Positions 25,923 through 34,267 of a stretch of DNA of 64,000 nucleotides are shown here, in pieces (within the stretch, counting starts at the first letter, position 1; each line of letters starts with the position of its first letter). Position numbers and translations under genes: made by a program. Source of the stretch: Salinimicrobium profundisediminis (GTDB taxonomy: Bacteria > Bacteroidota > Bacteroidia > Flavobacteriales > Flavobacteriaceae); contig NZ_JAPJDA010000003.1 in the NCBI RefSeq assembly GCF_026241755.1, positions 1 to 64,000 of the forward strand, read 5' to 3'. The notes below the pieces were generated by a model, which was not told where the DNA came from, searched no databases, and saw nothing but the letters and a program-made list of their open reading frames with translations.

Positions 25923-27185
25923 TTACCGGTCATAAGAAGCTAAATATTCTTCACCTACCAGAATACCGTATACTTTGCCTTTTAATTTTTTTCCAAGGAA
26001 GAGGCTGTTTTTGGAAGCACTCAAAATATGCTCTTTTTGAAAGGTATATTCTCCTTCAGGATTAAAAAAACTGAAGTTGGCAGGAAGCCCTTCGTCAATG
26101 ACTCCTTCGCCAAGCCCAAACCTCCATTTGCCCGAAGTAAGCAATTTTACTGTGGTCTTGATAGAAAACAACTGCAGTAAAGCGCCCAAAGCCGATTCCA
26201 GCCCCAGGGTTCCAAAAAGGGCATTATCGAACTCCACTTTTTTATGTTCAGAATCCATAGGGATGTGGTCGCAGGTTATCATATCTATAGTTTCATCTTT
26301 TACTCCCGCAATAAGTGCCTTGATATCGCTTTTGGTTCTTAAAGGTGGAAGCACTTTGGCATTGGTGTCAAATTCATGCAACATTTCATCTGTAAAAAAG
26401 AGGTTATGAATAGCCACACTGCAAGACACATCCAGCCCTCTTTCTTTAGCGTCCCTAATGAGTTCTACAGATTTTGCTGTTGAAATGGTAGGGATGTGAA
26501 GTTTACCTCCCGTATATTCCAGGATATAAAGATCTCTAATGATTTGCAATTCTTCAGCCAGGGCCGGAATTCCTTTAAGGCCCAGTTGGGTACTGTTCTC
26601 ATGTTCATTTACCTGCCCTTGAAGTGCTATCCTGTCTTCCTGCGGAAATGACATCACCAATCCGTCAAAATTCTGGGAGTACTGCAGGGCAAGCTTCAAA
26701 AGATTGGGATTGGAAACAGGTTTTTTAAAATCTCCAAAAGCCACCGCGCCGGCCTGTTGCATATCGTAAAGTTCGGCCATATCACGACCCTCGCTTTTGC
26801 GGGTAAGTGCCCCAATTGGCAGCACAGTTACCGGCTGCTTTTCAGCTTTGTTTTTAAGATAAGTTACCGCGCCTGTGTTATCGGTCACCGGGTCATTTCC
26901 GGGGTTTAGGGCAATGGCTGTGAATCCGCTTTTAGCTGCTGTTTTTAGTCCGTTTTTCAAAGTTTCCCTTTCTTCAAATCCCGGCTCCCCAAAAGAAACA
27001 CTACTGTCAAACCATCCCTGCGAAACATGAAGATTATCAAATTTTATTTCAAGATCGGCTTTTTTGACCTTGATTTCTGGTGCTATTTCTGCAATGAGAC
27101 CATTCTCTACCAGGATGTCCATGACCTTGTTGTTGTACGGACTTTCGTTATCAACTATCCGGGCAGATTTGACGAGTATTTTCAT
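25923..27185 (-). CDS. Dihydroorotase-like protein, probably non-catalytic
   Basis: 420 residues with the amidohydrolase fold of dihydroorotases, but the metal/substrate motif DxHxHxRxPG is D60-S-S-V-S-F-G-E-P-G: both histidines are serine and the substrate-binding arginine is glycine. The later HVST-type histidine is also absent (LHIPTISTAKS), although AIHNLFF and the CDHIP aspartate/histidine remain. Such homologues can be structural partners of aspartate transcarbamoylase in other bacteria (PyrC'). Whether that holds here is inference. The ATG overlaps the stop of the BatA-like gene by 4 bases. Confidence 0.8.
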   Translation of the reverse strand: MKILVKSARIVDNESPYNNKVMDILVENGLIAEIAPEIKVKKADLEIKFDNLHVSQGWFDSSVSFGEPGFEERETLKNGLKTAAKSGFTAIALNPGNDPVTDNTGAVTYLKNKAEKQPVTVLPIGALTRKSEGRDMAELYDMQQAGAVAFGDFKKPVSNPNLLKLALQYSQNFDGLVMSFPQEDRIALQGQVNEHENSTQLGLKGIPALAEELQIIRDLYILEYTGGKLHIPTISTAKSVELIRDAKERGLDVSCSVAIHNLFFTDEMLHEFDTNAKVLPPLRTKSDIKALIAGVKDETIDMITCDHIPMDSEHKKVEFDNALFGTLGLESALGALLQLFSIKTTVKLLTSGKWRFGLGEGVIDEGLPANFSFFNPEGEYTFQKEHILSASKNSLFLGKKLKGKVYGILVGEEYLASYDR

Positions 27186-29107
27186 TTGAGGAATTTTAGA
27201 ATTAGTATTTCAGCAAGTAGGAAAACAAGAGTAAAAATAACAAACCATTTCCAAAAGCTATCGACTTCATTAGCCGATTTTATAAAAGAAAAAGCTTCGG
27301 AAATATTTTCGTGCACAAGAAGATCTTCCTGTCCCTGCAACCTGTTGAGTAAAGGATCACTTTCACTGCGAGGCACATTAAAACTGAAGGTTCTCAGTAG
27401 CTTTTCGTCCTGTAGTACTTTGTAGTGGCCGGGAGTTTTCGGTAAGTCATCCAGGGTAAGCTCTACCTTATTCCTGAAGCTTTGCTGCTGCGGAATAAAA
27501 GTGCTTTCAGAAGATGATAATTTAAGGATCTCATCCTTCTGAAGTTCAGCCTGAAGCGAGATTTTTTGTGGTTTGCCAAGTACATTGTAAAGACTTGGTC
27601 TTGAAATAGCCAAATTACCAATGTTATAGAAGGTGGGAACAATAAGCGGAGAGTTCTTAAAGTTGGAATTTTCCCGGTTCAATGCTGCCGTAAACACAAA
27701 GACATTGTCTTGCTGAAAAAGAAATGGAGCTCCATTTTGATACTCTAAAATACCCGGAACACTCCTGTTTAACAGATATGAGCTTTGAACACCGGGATAT
27801 TCAAAGTTTGTGACTTTTTCATTAAAAACACTGCTGTAAAGCGGATGCTCAAAACTGATATCTGTAATTAATTTATCCTGAATATTTAAATCCTCAAAAA
27901 GGGGCAAATTCAGGTTGCGCAGCAATACGTTGTAGTCTTCATTTTTTCCCTGTGTCGGCGGAATAATAACAACCACCGCACGATCTTCAATTACCTGCTG
28001 AAGGCTGCTTATCAAAGCAAAAGGTAATTGATTCAGCTCATTCAGAATTACCAGGTTGGCCCGGGAGAGGGCATTGTAATCTACGTTGTTTTCAGGAAGT
28101 ATTGTGAGTTCAAACTCATCGGGACCATAGATCCTTTGCAGGTAATCTACTTCGCGGTCGCCAATTGCCACTACCTTCACCGGCGGAATTTCGTTGATAC
28201 TAAAGTACAGTCGGTTGTCAAATTGCAATCCGTTATCTTCAATCTCGATTCTTCCGTCAGGAATTACATCTGTATCCAGGTTAAATGTGGTATTTCCTTC
28301 AGTTCCCTCTTGAAGTTTAACGGTTTTGCGGGCGAGCATCCGGTCGCCGTCATAAATTCCTAGCGCAATTTCTTCCTGCCTGTCTCCAACTGCCGAAAAA
28401 GAAACCTGGAGTGCAGTCTGGTTTAGACCTGCATTTGTAACCCATGCCGAATCGATCATTGCATTGTCAACCCGCTCGGAGATCAACTGGACCAGGTGCG
28501 TAAAAATGCCATTTTTGAGAGAAATAACAGAATCCTGTAAGTGTTGAAAATCAGAAATTGCTATAAAATTCTTCTGAAGGTTTTCCGCAGAACCAATAAG
28601 ATTGTTTGCCTTGAGAGCCACAGTTTCCCAGGAAAGTTCTTCGGGAGCAAACTCAATCTCCTGAAGCCTTTCCCGAAGCGTACTTCCCGGGATATTTCTG
28701 AATTCTTCGTTGTTGGTGAACAAAGTTACCTCTTCGTCTTCAGCAATATTTTCAAGTAAATCCTGCACACTGCGTTTTAAAAGAATTCCGTTTTTACCCC
28801 GCGCCTGCATGCTGTAAGAATTATCGAGATAGATCACTGTTTTGGTCTCCTCAACTGTCGCTGAAGCGGGAGGGAAGTAGGGTTGTGAGAAGGCCAGCAC
28901 AAGGCATGTGAGCATGAGAAGCCTGGTGCAAAGGACCAAAAATTTCTTTAAGCGCGAACTCTGGCGGGTTTGTAAAACGGCTTTTTTGAGGAACCTTACG
29001 TTCGTGAATGGGGTTGTCTTAAACTTTCTTAACTGAAACAAATGCACCAGGATTGGAATCACCAGCACAACAAGGGCGTAAAGCAGTTCAGGATGTTTAA
29101 AGTACAT
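27182..29107 (-). CDS. BatA-like membrane protein with N-terminal double helix and vWA-type domain
   Basis: About 641 residues from ATG 29107 (MYFKHPELLYAL), preferred over an upstream TTG. The first 80 residues show the double-transmembrane pattern of the TIGR02226 family (helix, FQLRKFKTTPFTNVRFLKK loop, helix). A von Willebrand A-like domain follows (VIYLDNSYSMQARG, near 90), with DNSYS as the MIDAS-type motif; then a region of mixed domains and a last helix at the C-terminus (KWFVIFTLVFLLAEILIL). Related proteins act in aerotolerance or protein-quality loci of the Bat type. The DHO-like gene follows with an ATGA overlap. Confidence 0.85.
   Translation of the reverse strand: MYFKHPELLYALVVLVIPILVHLFQLRKFKTTPFTNVRFLKKAVLQTRQSSRLKKFLVLCTRLLMLTCLVLAFSQPYFPPASATVEETKTVIYLDNSYSMQARGKNGILLKRSVQDLLENIAEDEEVTLFTNNEEFRNIPGSTLRERLQEIEFAPEELSWETVALKANNLIGSAENLQKNFIAISDFQHLQDSVISLKNGIFTHLVQLISERVDNAMIDSAWVTNAGLNQTALQVSFSAVGDRQEEIALGIYDGDRMLARKTVKLQEGTEGNTTFNLDTDVIPDGRIEIEDNGLQFDNRLYFSINEIPPVKVVAIGDREVDYLQRIYGPDEFELTILPENNVDYNALSRANLVILNELNQLPFALISSLQQVIEDRAVVVIIPPTQGKNEDYNVLLRNLNLPLFEDLNIQDKLITDISFEHPLYSSVFNEKVTNFEYPGVQSSYLLNRSVPGILEYQNGAPFLFQQDNVFVFTAALNRENSNFKNSPLIVPTFYNIGNLAISRPSLYNVLGKPQKISLQAELQKDEILKLSSSESTFIPQQQSFRNKVELTLDDLPKTPGHYKVLQDEKLLRTFSFNVPRSESDPLLNRLQGQEDLLVHENISEAFSFIKSANEVDSFWKWFVIFTLVFLLAEILILKFLK
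28500..28520 (+). repeat. Dispersed element inside the BatA-like gene, AAAAATGCCATTTTTGAGAG
   Basis: Exact CCATTTTTGA at 28509-28518 within coding sequence on the opposite strand. Confidence 0.5.
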
Positions 29108-29133
29108 GCGCAGGCATTCTTTTGTCAAATATA

Positions 29134-29160
29134 GAAAAAGGCTTCAGCAAGACCTTTTTA
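29134..29160 (-). terminator. Terminator of the TIGR02757 gene
   Basis: AAAAAGGCTT pairs with AAGACCTTTTT with one bulged base. On the minus strand it ends in CCTTTTTCTATATTT. Confidence 0.6.
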
Positions 29161-29218
29161 TTTAATCTTTAAAACTTCCGAAGTGAACAATATTTCAGTG
29201 TTAACTGTCTACTTCAGC

Positions 29219-29983
29219 TTAATAGTTCTCAAAAACCCCAAGCCCGAACAATGCAAAATCATATTTTACAGGATCTTGCGGGTCTAACTTTCTAAGGTTA
29301 TTATCCAGCTCCAGCAAAGCTTTGGCGTCATTCTGTTTCCGTTTTAAGAGCCCCAGTTTCCTGGCAACGTTTCCCGAATGTACATCAAGCGGGCAACTGA
29401 GTTGTACCGGAGAAATACTATTCCAAATGCCAAGATCTACATTTCTGCTGTCATTTCTTACCATCCATCGCAGGAACATATTGATCCTTTTGGCTGCAGA
29501 ATTTTTTAGCGGATCGCTCACATGTTTCTCAGTCCTCTTCTCGTGAGGCAGCTCAAAAAATATTTTCTTAAAATCATGGATTGCAGGCTGTAAACTATCT
29601 TTACCTGAATGTTTACTAAAGATGTTTTCCATGCCATTGTGCTCCCTGTAAATATGCTGAAACGCCTTGATGAAGTAAATAAGATCGCCACCATTGAAGG
29701 TGCGATGCACGAAGTTCTCAAGCTTTACCAGTTCTGCTTCGGAATGATTCTGCACAAAATCATAGGGTGCAAATTCCAGCAGCTCCATCAAATAATTGGC
29801 ATTTTTCAGAATACTTTTACGGTTGCCCCAGGAAATCGTAGCGGTCAAAAATCCCGAAATTTCCATGTCTTCTTTCCTGCTGAACAAATGCGGGATTTGC
29901 ACAGGATCTGTTTCAATAAATTCTGAAGTATTGTATTGGTCAACCTTAAAATCGAGGAATTCTTTAAGTTCTGTTGAATTCAT
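29219..29983 (-). CDS. TIGR02757/DUF2400 family protein
   Basis: 254 residues, no signal peptide. Signature stretches SGFLTATISWGNRKSI near 44 and FLRWMVRNDSRNVDLGIW near 171 identify the conserved Bacteroidota family TIGR02757, whose function is unknown. The fold resembles HhH-type DNA glycosylases in some annotations, and PLDVHSGNVARKLGLL fits a helix-hairpin-like region; I treat that as speculative. It follows lolD leftward after a repeat-rich spacer. Confidence 0.85.
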   Translation of the reverse strand: MNSTELKEFLDFKVDQYNTSEFIETDPVQIPHLFSRKEDMEISGFLTATISWGNRKSILKNANYLMELLEFAPYDFVQNHSEAELVKLENFVHRTFNGGDLIYFIKAFQHIYREHNGMENIFSKHSGKDSLQPAIHDFKKIFFELPHEKRTEKHVSDPLKNSAAKRINMFLRWMVRNDSRNVDLGIWNSISPVQLSCPLDVHSGNVARKLGLLKRKQNDAKALLELDNNLRKLDPQDPVKYDFALFGLGVFENY

Positions 29984-29999
29984 TTACCAGGTTTTGGAT

Positions 30000-30077
30000 G
30001 TGAGATTTGAGACGTGAGACATTAGACGTGAGATTTGAGGTTTAAGGATGTTGAACCTTGAACCTTAAACCTTAAAT
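30000..30077. repeat. Degenerate short tandem repeats between lolD and the TIGR02757 gene
   Basis: Two simple families side by side: GTGAGATTTGAG, GACGTGAGACATTAGACGTGAG and GTGAGATTTGAG at 30000-30038, then units of GAACCTT/AAACCTT at 30053-30076. It runs up to the 3' end of lolD. Similar heptamer-like repeats occur between genes of other Flavobacteriia. Confidence 0.65.
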
Positions 30078-30731
30078 TATCTTACCGTCTACCATAGTCA
30101 GTTTTTTGTCAGCCATATTGGCCAGCTCTTCATTATGGGTCACGATCACAAAGGTTTGCCCAAATTCTTCCCGAAGATCAAAAAAGAGCCTGTGCAGGTT
30201 TTCAGCCGACTCAGAGTCCAGGTTTCCTGAAGGTTCGTCGGCAAAGATCACTCCGGGATTGTTTATAAGCGACCGTGCCACAGCGACACGTTGCTGCTCA
30301 CCGCCGCTCATTTCGGCCGGTTTGTGATCGCCCCGCTTTGAAAGGCCAAGGAACCCCAGTAATTCTTTAGCTCTTTTTTCTGTCTGGGCTTTATCTTTAT
30401 TCCCGATATAGGCCGGGATGCATACATTCTCAAGAGCTGTAAACTCGGGCAACAGCTGGTGAAACTGAAATATAAATCCGATATTTTCATTTCTGAATTT
30501 CGCCAACTCCTTTGAAGAAAGGGAATAGACATCTACGCCATTTACCTTGAGGACACTGTTGGTATTGCGATCGGGTTTTTCAAGGGTCCCAAGAATTTGA
30601 AGCAGGGTGGTCTTCCCGGCCCCCGAAGCTCCTACAATAGAGACAATTTCGCCTTTAGGGATATGCAGGTCTACTCCTTTTAGAACATGCAGGTCATTGT
30701 AACTTTTATGGATGTTATGTGCTTCTATCAT
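30072..30731 (-). CDS. lolD: ABC transporter ATPase, LolD-like
   Basis: 219 residues. Walker [10 protein letters not shown] near 34-42, Q-loop region [16 protein letters not shown] near 92, signature [15 protein letters not shown] near 143, Walker [14 protein letters not shown] near 162, switch His in IVTHNEELA. Sequence type and length match the LolD/MacB group that releases lipoproteins from, or drives transport across, the inner membrane. The membrane partner is not in this window. The stop lies at the edge of the repeat array; the DUF5916 gene ends 23 bases upstream of its start. Confidence 0.88.
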   Translation of the reverse strand: MIEAHNIHKSYNDLHVLKGVDLHIPKGEIVSIVGASGAGKTTLLQILGTLEKPDRNTNSVLKVNGVDVYSLSSKELAKFRNENIGFIFQFHQLLPEFTALENVCIPAYIGNKDKAQTEKRAKELLGFLGLSKRGDHKPAEMSGGEQQRVAVARSLINNPGVIFADEPSGNLDSESAENLHRLFFDLREEFGQTFVIVTHNEELANMADKKLTMVDGKII

Positions 30732-30754
30732 GGTATGTTGTTACAATATTAAGT

Positions 30755-33190
30755 TTAAATTATGCTGTTTATGCTGCTGTAATCCAGATAATATACAATT
30801 CTTAGCGAAAGATTATGCCTCGCCGGTTGTTTAAAAAGATTTTCTACACTTTCAAAATAAGCCAGTTCACTTTGCTTGTCTACATTGAAAATGGAATTGC
30901 GATAAAGCAGGATCATCTCACTGCCGGGAGCAAAACGCCACTGGTAGCTTAGATCGAGATTCCACACATTAAAATTTGCATCGGGATCGTTTGCTTCATC
31001 AACCTTGTAGTTATAGGAAACCAGCTCCCCGTTGTCCTGTAGACGACTGAAGCTGTCATAGGCGAAATTTGCTGAAGACCAGAAGTTCCTGAAACTCAAA
31101 TTAAGGGCCTGCCGATTGGTGAAGTTGTAGCTGCCCTGCAGGGAATTTTCAATGCTCTTCATATCACGGGTGCCAAAAATGACATTTTTGGGCAGTAATG
31201 CTACAAAACTTTCCCGCTCATTTTCCTCCATAAATTCAAAGGAATAAATAAGCATAAACCTGTTGCTAACCCTAAAACGGGGGCTAAAGCTAAAGTTGAG
31301 TTCCCCGTGCGGGCTTCCCAGGTACTTGTTGTAACCAAGGCGCGAATCTATCGCAATTCTTTTGCGGTAATCTGAAGAGATCCAGGCTTCAGCTGCTGCA
31401 TTTTCAGGATATTCGATGAAGGAATTATTCCGGCGGGGCTCAAAAAAGTCCTTGAAAGGTGTACTGTAATTAACATTACCTCCAAAAGCGAACCTTTCGC
31501 GGGTGATTCCGAAGAAACTCGACCCAAAGTTATTGGTGAGTGCAATATCGGGATCATAGCGTCGCTGATGGTCGCCATAGAACTGAATATTGTATTCATT
31601 GAAAATTCCGTGGGGCTCAAAAATGCGATAGGAGGTTTCCCAGTTGAAGTTACTGTAGTTATTGATGAAATTAAGCCCCAGGTCATTGATGTCATAGGTC
31701 TTATTGGCAAATTCATGGGAGATTCCATACCTGAATTTTCCCTTGGTTCTCGCAAAAGCCAGCTGTGAAGCAAATCCTGTCTTGTTACTTTCGGCATAAT
31801 TGATTCGGCTCATCTTTGCTTCCCCCGAAAAATTAAAGGAACTGCCACGGTTATAAACGTCAAACAAAAAACCGGAAACATTGGCATCCCTGAACTCTCC
31901 TTCCCTAATCACATTGGTATTGATGAGAGAAACAGACGATTTTTGATCAAACTGCTGGTCGAGTACAAAAATGTTGTAATTCGCCAGTGGTTCGGTGACA
32001 AGCTCTCTTTGTTCGCCCGTCGTTTTGTTGTAGTACCTTGCCTTTTGCCGTTCGGTAATAGCATTAAAAAACCCTATCCCAAGTCCGCTTTTGGTTCTTC
32101 CGGAGATCTTTAGAGCGTTTAGAAGGTTGGTAGTTTCTGGATTTTCTACTATTTCCTCGTTTTTGAGGCGGGCGTCCTGCGCGTTGTTAAAACCCAAAGG
32201 CGTATCACCTATACGCCGGGAATAGAACAGGTCTCCTTTGGTAAATAGCTCGGTACCTTCAGTAAAAAAGGCCCTGTTCTCACCAAATGTCTGTTCAAAA
32301 GGCCCAAGATTCAGTTCCACTTCATCATAGGCGGTCTGTCCAAAATCGGGGATTAGCGTGGCATCGAGGGTAAAGGCATCATTAATTCCGTATTTGAGAT
32401 CCATTCCGGCATTGAATGCCGTGGTGGTCTCACCGTCAATATAATCAACTTCCCCCGAAACGTAAGGATAAAAACTAAGTCGTACCGGAGCGTCAATATT
32501 TTCTATCCCCTCTAAAATGCCATTATAATGAGTGCTTTCCCCAATAGATTTGTCGATGTAATTCCAAACGTAAGTTTCATTGAGGTGGCTAATGTGCCTT
32601 CCCAGCTGCATGCTCCACAGCTGCTCTTCACCGCCCGGAAAACGCAGGGCAGAGTAGGGGATCTCCATTTCTACGAACCAGCCATTTTCATTTAAGGAAA
32701 CCCTTGCCTCCCATACCACATTAAAAGCAAAATCTTCATTGTCCCTCTTCATTTTGGCATCGGCGAGCGTACCCGCGGCGGTGACGTAAAACCGCGTTTG
32801 GTTCTCGCCATCGTTGTAGGTATTGAGATCAAAAAAGAAATAATCGGCAGTAGGCAGGTTATCGCGCTGCGCAAATTCGCGCCTTATTTTAGAAGGTTCA
32901 TTATCGTAAAGATAGGCTGCCACGTAAATAGCTTCATCGGTATAGGCTATTTTTACCTGGCTGGGATGTGTACTGCGGGAAGGTTTACTATCGCCGGGCT
33001 CGTACATTACAAAATTTCCGGCTTCGGGAATATCTTTCCAGATTTCATCATCCAGGATTCCGTCAATCTTTGGTTTATCTTCAATTCTGGTAGCTGTGTA
33101 GATCTTTTTCTGAGGAAGTTCATTTTGTTGACCAAACAGGCATCCTGTTATTAAAAGAAAAAAAGGTAACAACAGATATTTACAGAGCAT
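30755..33190 (-). CDS. DUF5916 outer-membrane protein with N-terminal family-9-like carbohydrate-binding domain
   Basis: 811 residues with a signal peptide ending near GCLFGQ (residue 21). Residues about 30-230 form a CBM9-like beta domain (IDGILDDEIWKDIPEAGNF ... YVAAYLYDNEPSKIRREFAQRD). From about 250 the sequence has strands typical of a DUF5916 outer-membrane barrel up to the C-terminus. Members sit in the outer membrane of Bacteroidota; function unknown. Divergent from msrA, upstream of lolD in the same direction. Confidence 0.85.
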   Translation of the reverse strand: MLCKYLLLPFFLLITGCLFGQQNELPQKKIYTATRIEDKPKIDGILDDEIWKDIPEAGNFVMYEPGDSKPSRSTHPSQVKIAYTDEAIYVAAYLYDNEPSKIRREFAQRDNLPTADYFFFDLNTYNDGENQTRFYVTAAGTLADAKMKRDNEDFAFNVVWEARVSLNENGWFVEMEIPYSALRFPGGEEQLWSMQLGRHISHLNETYVWNYIDKSIGESTHYNGILEGIENIDAPVRLSFYPYVSGEVDYIDGETTTAFNAGMDLKYGINDAFTLDATLIPDFGQTAYDEVELNLGPFEQTFGENRAFFTEGTELFTKGDLFYSRRIGDTPLGFNNAQDARLKNEEIVENPETTNLLNALKISGRTKSGLGIGFFNAITERQKARYYNKTTGEQRELVTEPLANYNIFVLDQQFDQKSSVSLINTNVIREGEFRDANVSGFLFDVYNRGSSFNFSGEAKMSRINYAESNKTGFASQLAFARTKGKFRYGISHEFANKTYDINDLGLNFINNYSNFNWETSYRIFEPHGIFNEYNIQFYGDHQRRYDPDIALTNNFGSSFFGITRERFAFGGNVNYSTPFKDFFEPRRNNSFIEYPENAAAEAWISSDYRKRIAIDSRLGYNKYLGSPHGELNFSFSPRFRVSNRFMLIYSFEFMEENERESFVALLPKNVIFGTRDMKSIENSLQGSYNFTNRQALNLSFRNFWSSANFAYDSFSRLQDNGELVSYNYKVDEANDPDANFNVWNLDLSYQWRFAPGSEMILLYRNSIFNVDKQSELAYFESVENLFKQPARHNLSLRIVYYLDYSSINSII
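31170..31194 (+). repeat. Dispersed element inside the DUF5916 gene, TGCCAAAAATGACATTTTTG
   Basis: A longer palindrome: TGCCAAAAATG, then A, then CATTTTTGGGCA, within coding sequence. Confidence 0.5.
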
Positions 33191-33297
33191 AGGGTGTTAT
33201 TAAAGGCGAATTTATCCCGTAATGCAATGTTACGAAATCCTGAAATTTTATAATTGGAAGGTTCGTTGTTTTTGCCTATTTTTTGGAAAAACTAAAT

Positions 33298-33849
33298 ATG
33301 GAAGAAAAACAAATGGAAAAGGCAACTTTGGCCGGAGGATGTTTTTGGTGTACCGAAGCGGTCTTTCAACGTATAGAAGGTGTGAAACAGGTGACTTCGG
33401 GCTTTACCGGAGGGCATATTAAAAATCCGCCGTACCGGGAAGTGGTGACCGGAAGAACCGGGCATGCAGAATCTATAGAGATAAAATTTGATCCCAAAAT
33501 TGTCACTTTTGAAGAGTTACTGTATATGTTCTTTGCCACGCATGACCCTACAACGCTTAACCGGCAACAAAATGATGTAGGCACGCATTATAGGAGTGCC
33601 ATATTTTATCATTCTGAAGCTCAAAAAGAAACCGCCGAAAATGTTGTAAGAAAGCTGGAAGAAGAAAAGACATTTAAAGATCCTATAGTCACTGAGATCG
33701 CCCCTGCGGGTGAGTTTTATGTAGCCGAACAGGAACATCACGATTATTACAACCAAAACAGGAATCAGCCATATTGCCGGGTGATCATTGATCCGAAGGT
33801 TCAGAAACTGAAGCATACGTTTTCAAAGAAGGTAAAAGCTGAATCATAA
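33298..33849 (+). CDS. msrA: Peptide methionine sulfoxide reductase A
   Basis: 183 residues from ATG 33298; the TTG at 33283 lies in the promoter area. Catalytic Cys in GGCFWCTEAVFQ near residue 15, then TGFTGGH..NPPYREV, the conserved QQNDVGTHYRSAIF near 98, and PAGEFYVAEQEHHDYY. It reduces the S-form of methionine sulfoxide in proteins, using thioredoxin or a similar donor. No fused MsrB. Divergent from the DUF5916 gene. Confidence 0.95.
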   Translation: MEEKQMEKATLAGGCFWCTEAVFQRIEGVKQVTSGFTGGHIKNPPYREVVTGRTGHAESIEIKFDPKIVTFEELLYMFFATHDPTTLNRQQNDVGTHYRSAIFYHSEAQKETAENVVRKLEEEKTFKDPIVTEIAPAGEFYVAEQEHHDYYNQNRNQPYCRVIIDPKVQKLKHTFSKKVKAES

Positions 33850-33893
33850 AAATGGCACTTTTCTTGTATTGATATTATAAAATAAAAAAATAG

Positions 33894-34202
33894 ATGGAAA
33901 CCAATAAAAAGAAGTTATTGATCAAAGGCCTGGTTTACGATGCTATTGGTATGGCAAGTGGAGCAGTTCCGTTAGTTGGAGGATTCCTTGATCTTTTATG
34001 GGCTCCTTACGCCGCCAGGAAAATGTCGGCTATGTATCCCGGCAAAAAGGGGAAATTAGCCTCTGTCCTGGTATTTATTGAAGAGATTTTGCCATTTAGT
34101 GATATAATTCCAACATTTACTTTAATGTGGCTATACACCTTTGTATGGCAAAGAGAAGATGATTTTGGAGAACTGCGGCCTATTGAAGTTAGAGTGAAGT
34201 AG
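33894..34202 (+). CDS. Small membrane protein of unknown function
   Basis: 102 residues. Two hydrophobic segments (about 17-38, GMASGAVPLVGGFLDLLWAP, and 60-84, ASVLVFIEEILPFSDIIPTF). Family members of similar length occur in Bacteroidota with no assigned role. It follows msrA by 44 bases in the same direction and ends before a strong terminator. Confidence 0.75.
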   Translation: METNKKKLLIKGLVYDAIGMASGAVPLVGGFLDLLWAPYAARKMSAMYPGKKGKLASVLVFIEEILPFSDIIPTFTLMWLYTFVWQREDDFGELRPIEVRVK

Positions 34203-34220
34203 TTGAATTGATATAAAATG

Positions 34221-34260
34221 AAAAAGCCGGTTGTTTTAAGAACAACCGGCTTTTTTTTTG
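34221..34260. terminator. Strong bidirectional terminator
   Basis: AAAAGCCGGTTGTT (34222-34235) pairs with AACAACCGGCTTTT (34241-34254), followed by more T's. It ends msrA's transcript and, on the other strand, that of the TonB receptor gene (stop at 34268). Confidence 0.85.
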
Positions 34261-34267
34261 CTGGATT

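Noticed and set aside
30755-33190. Idea that the DUF5916 protein is a TonB receptor
   Set aside because: No plug domain or TonB box is visible, and the CBM9-like N-terminus fits DUF5916.
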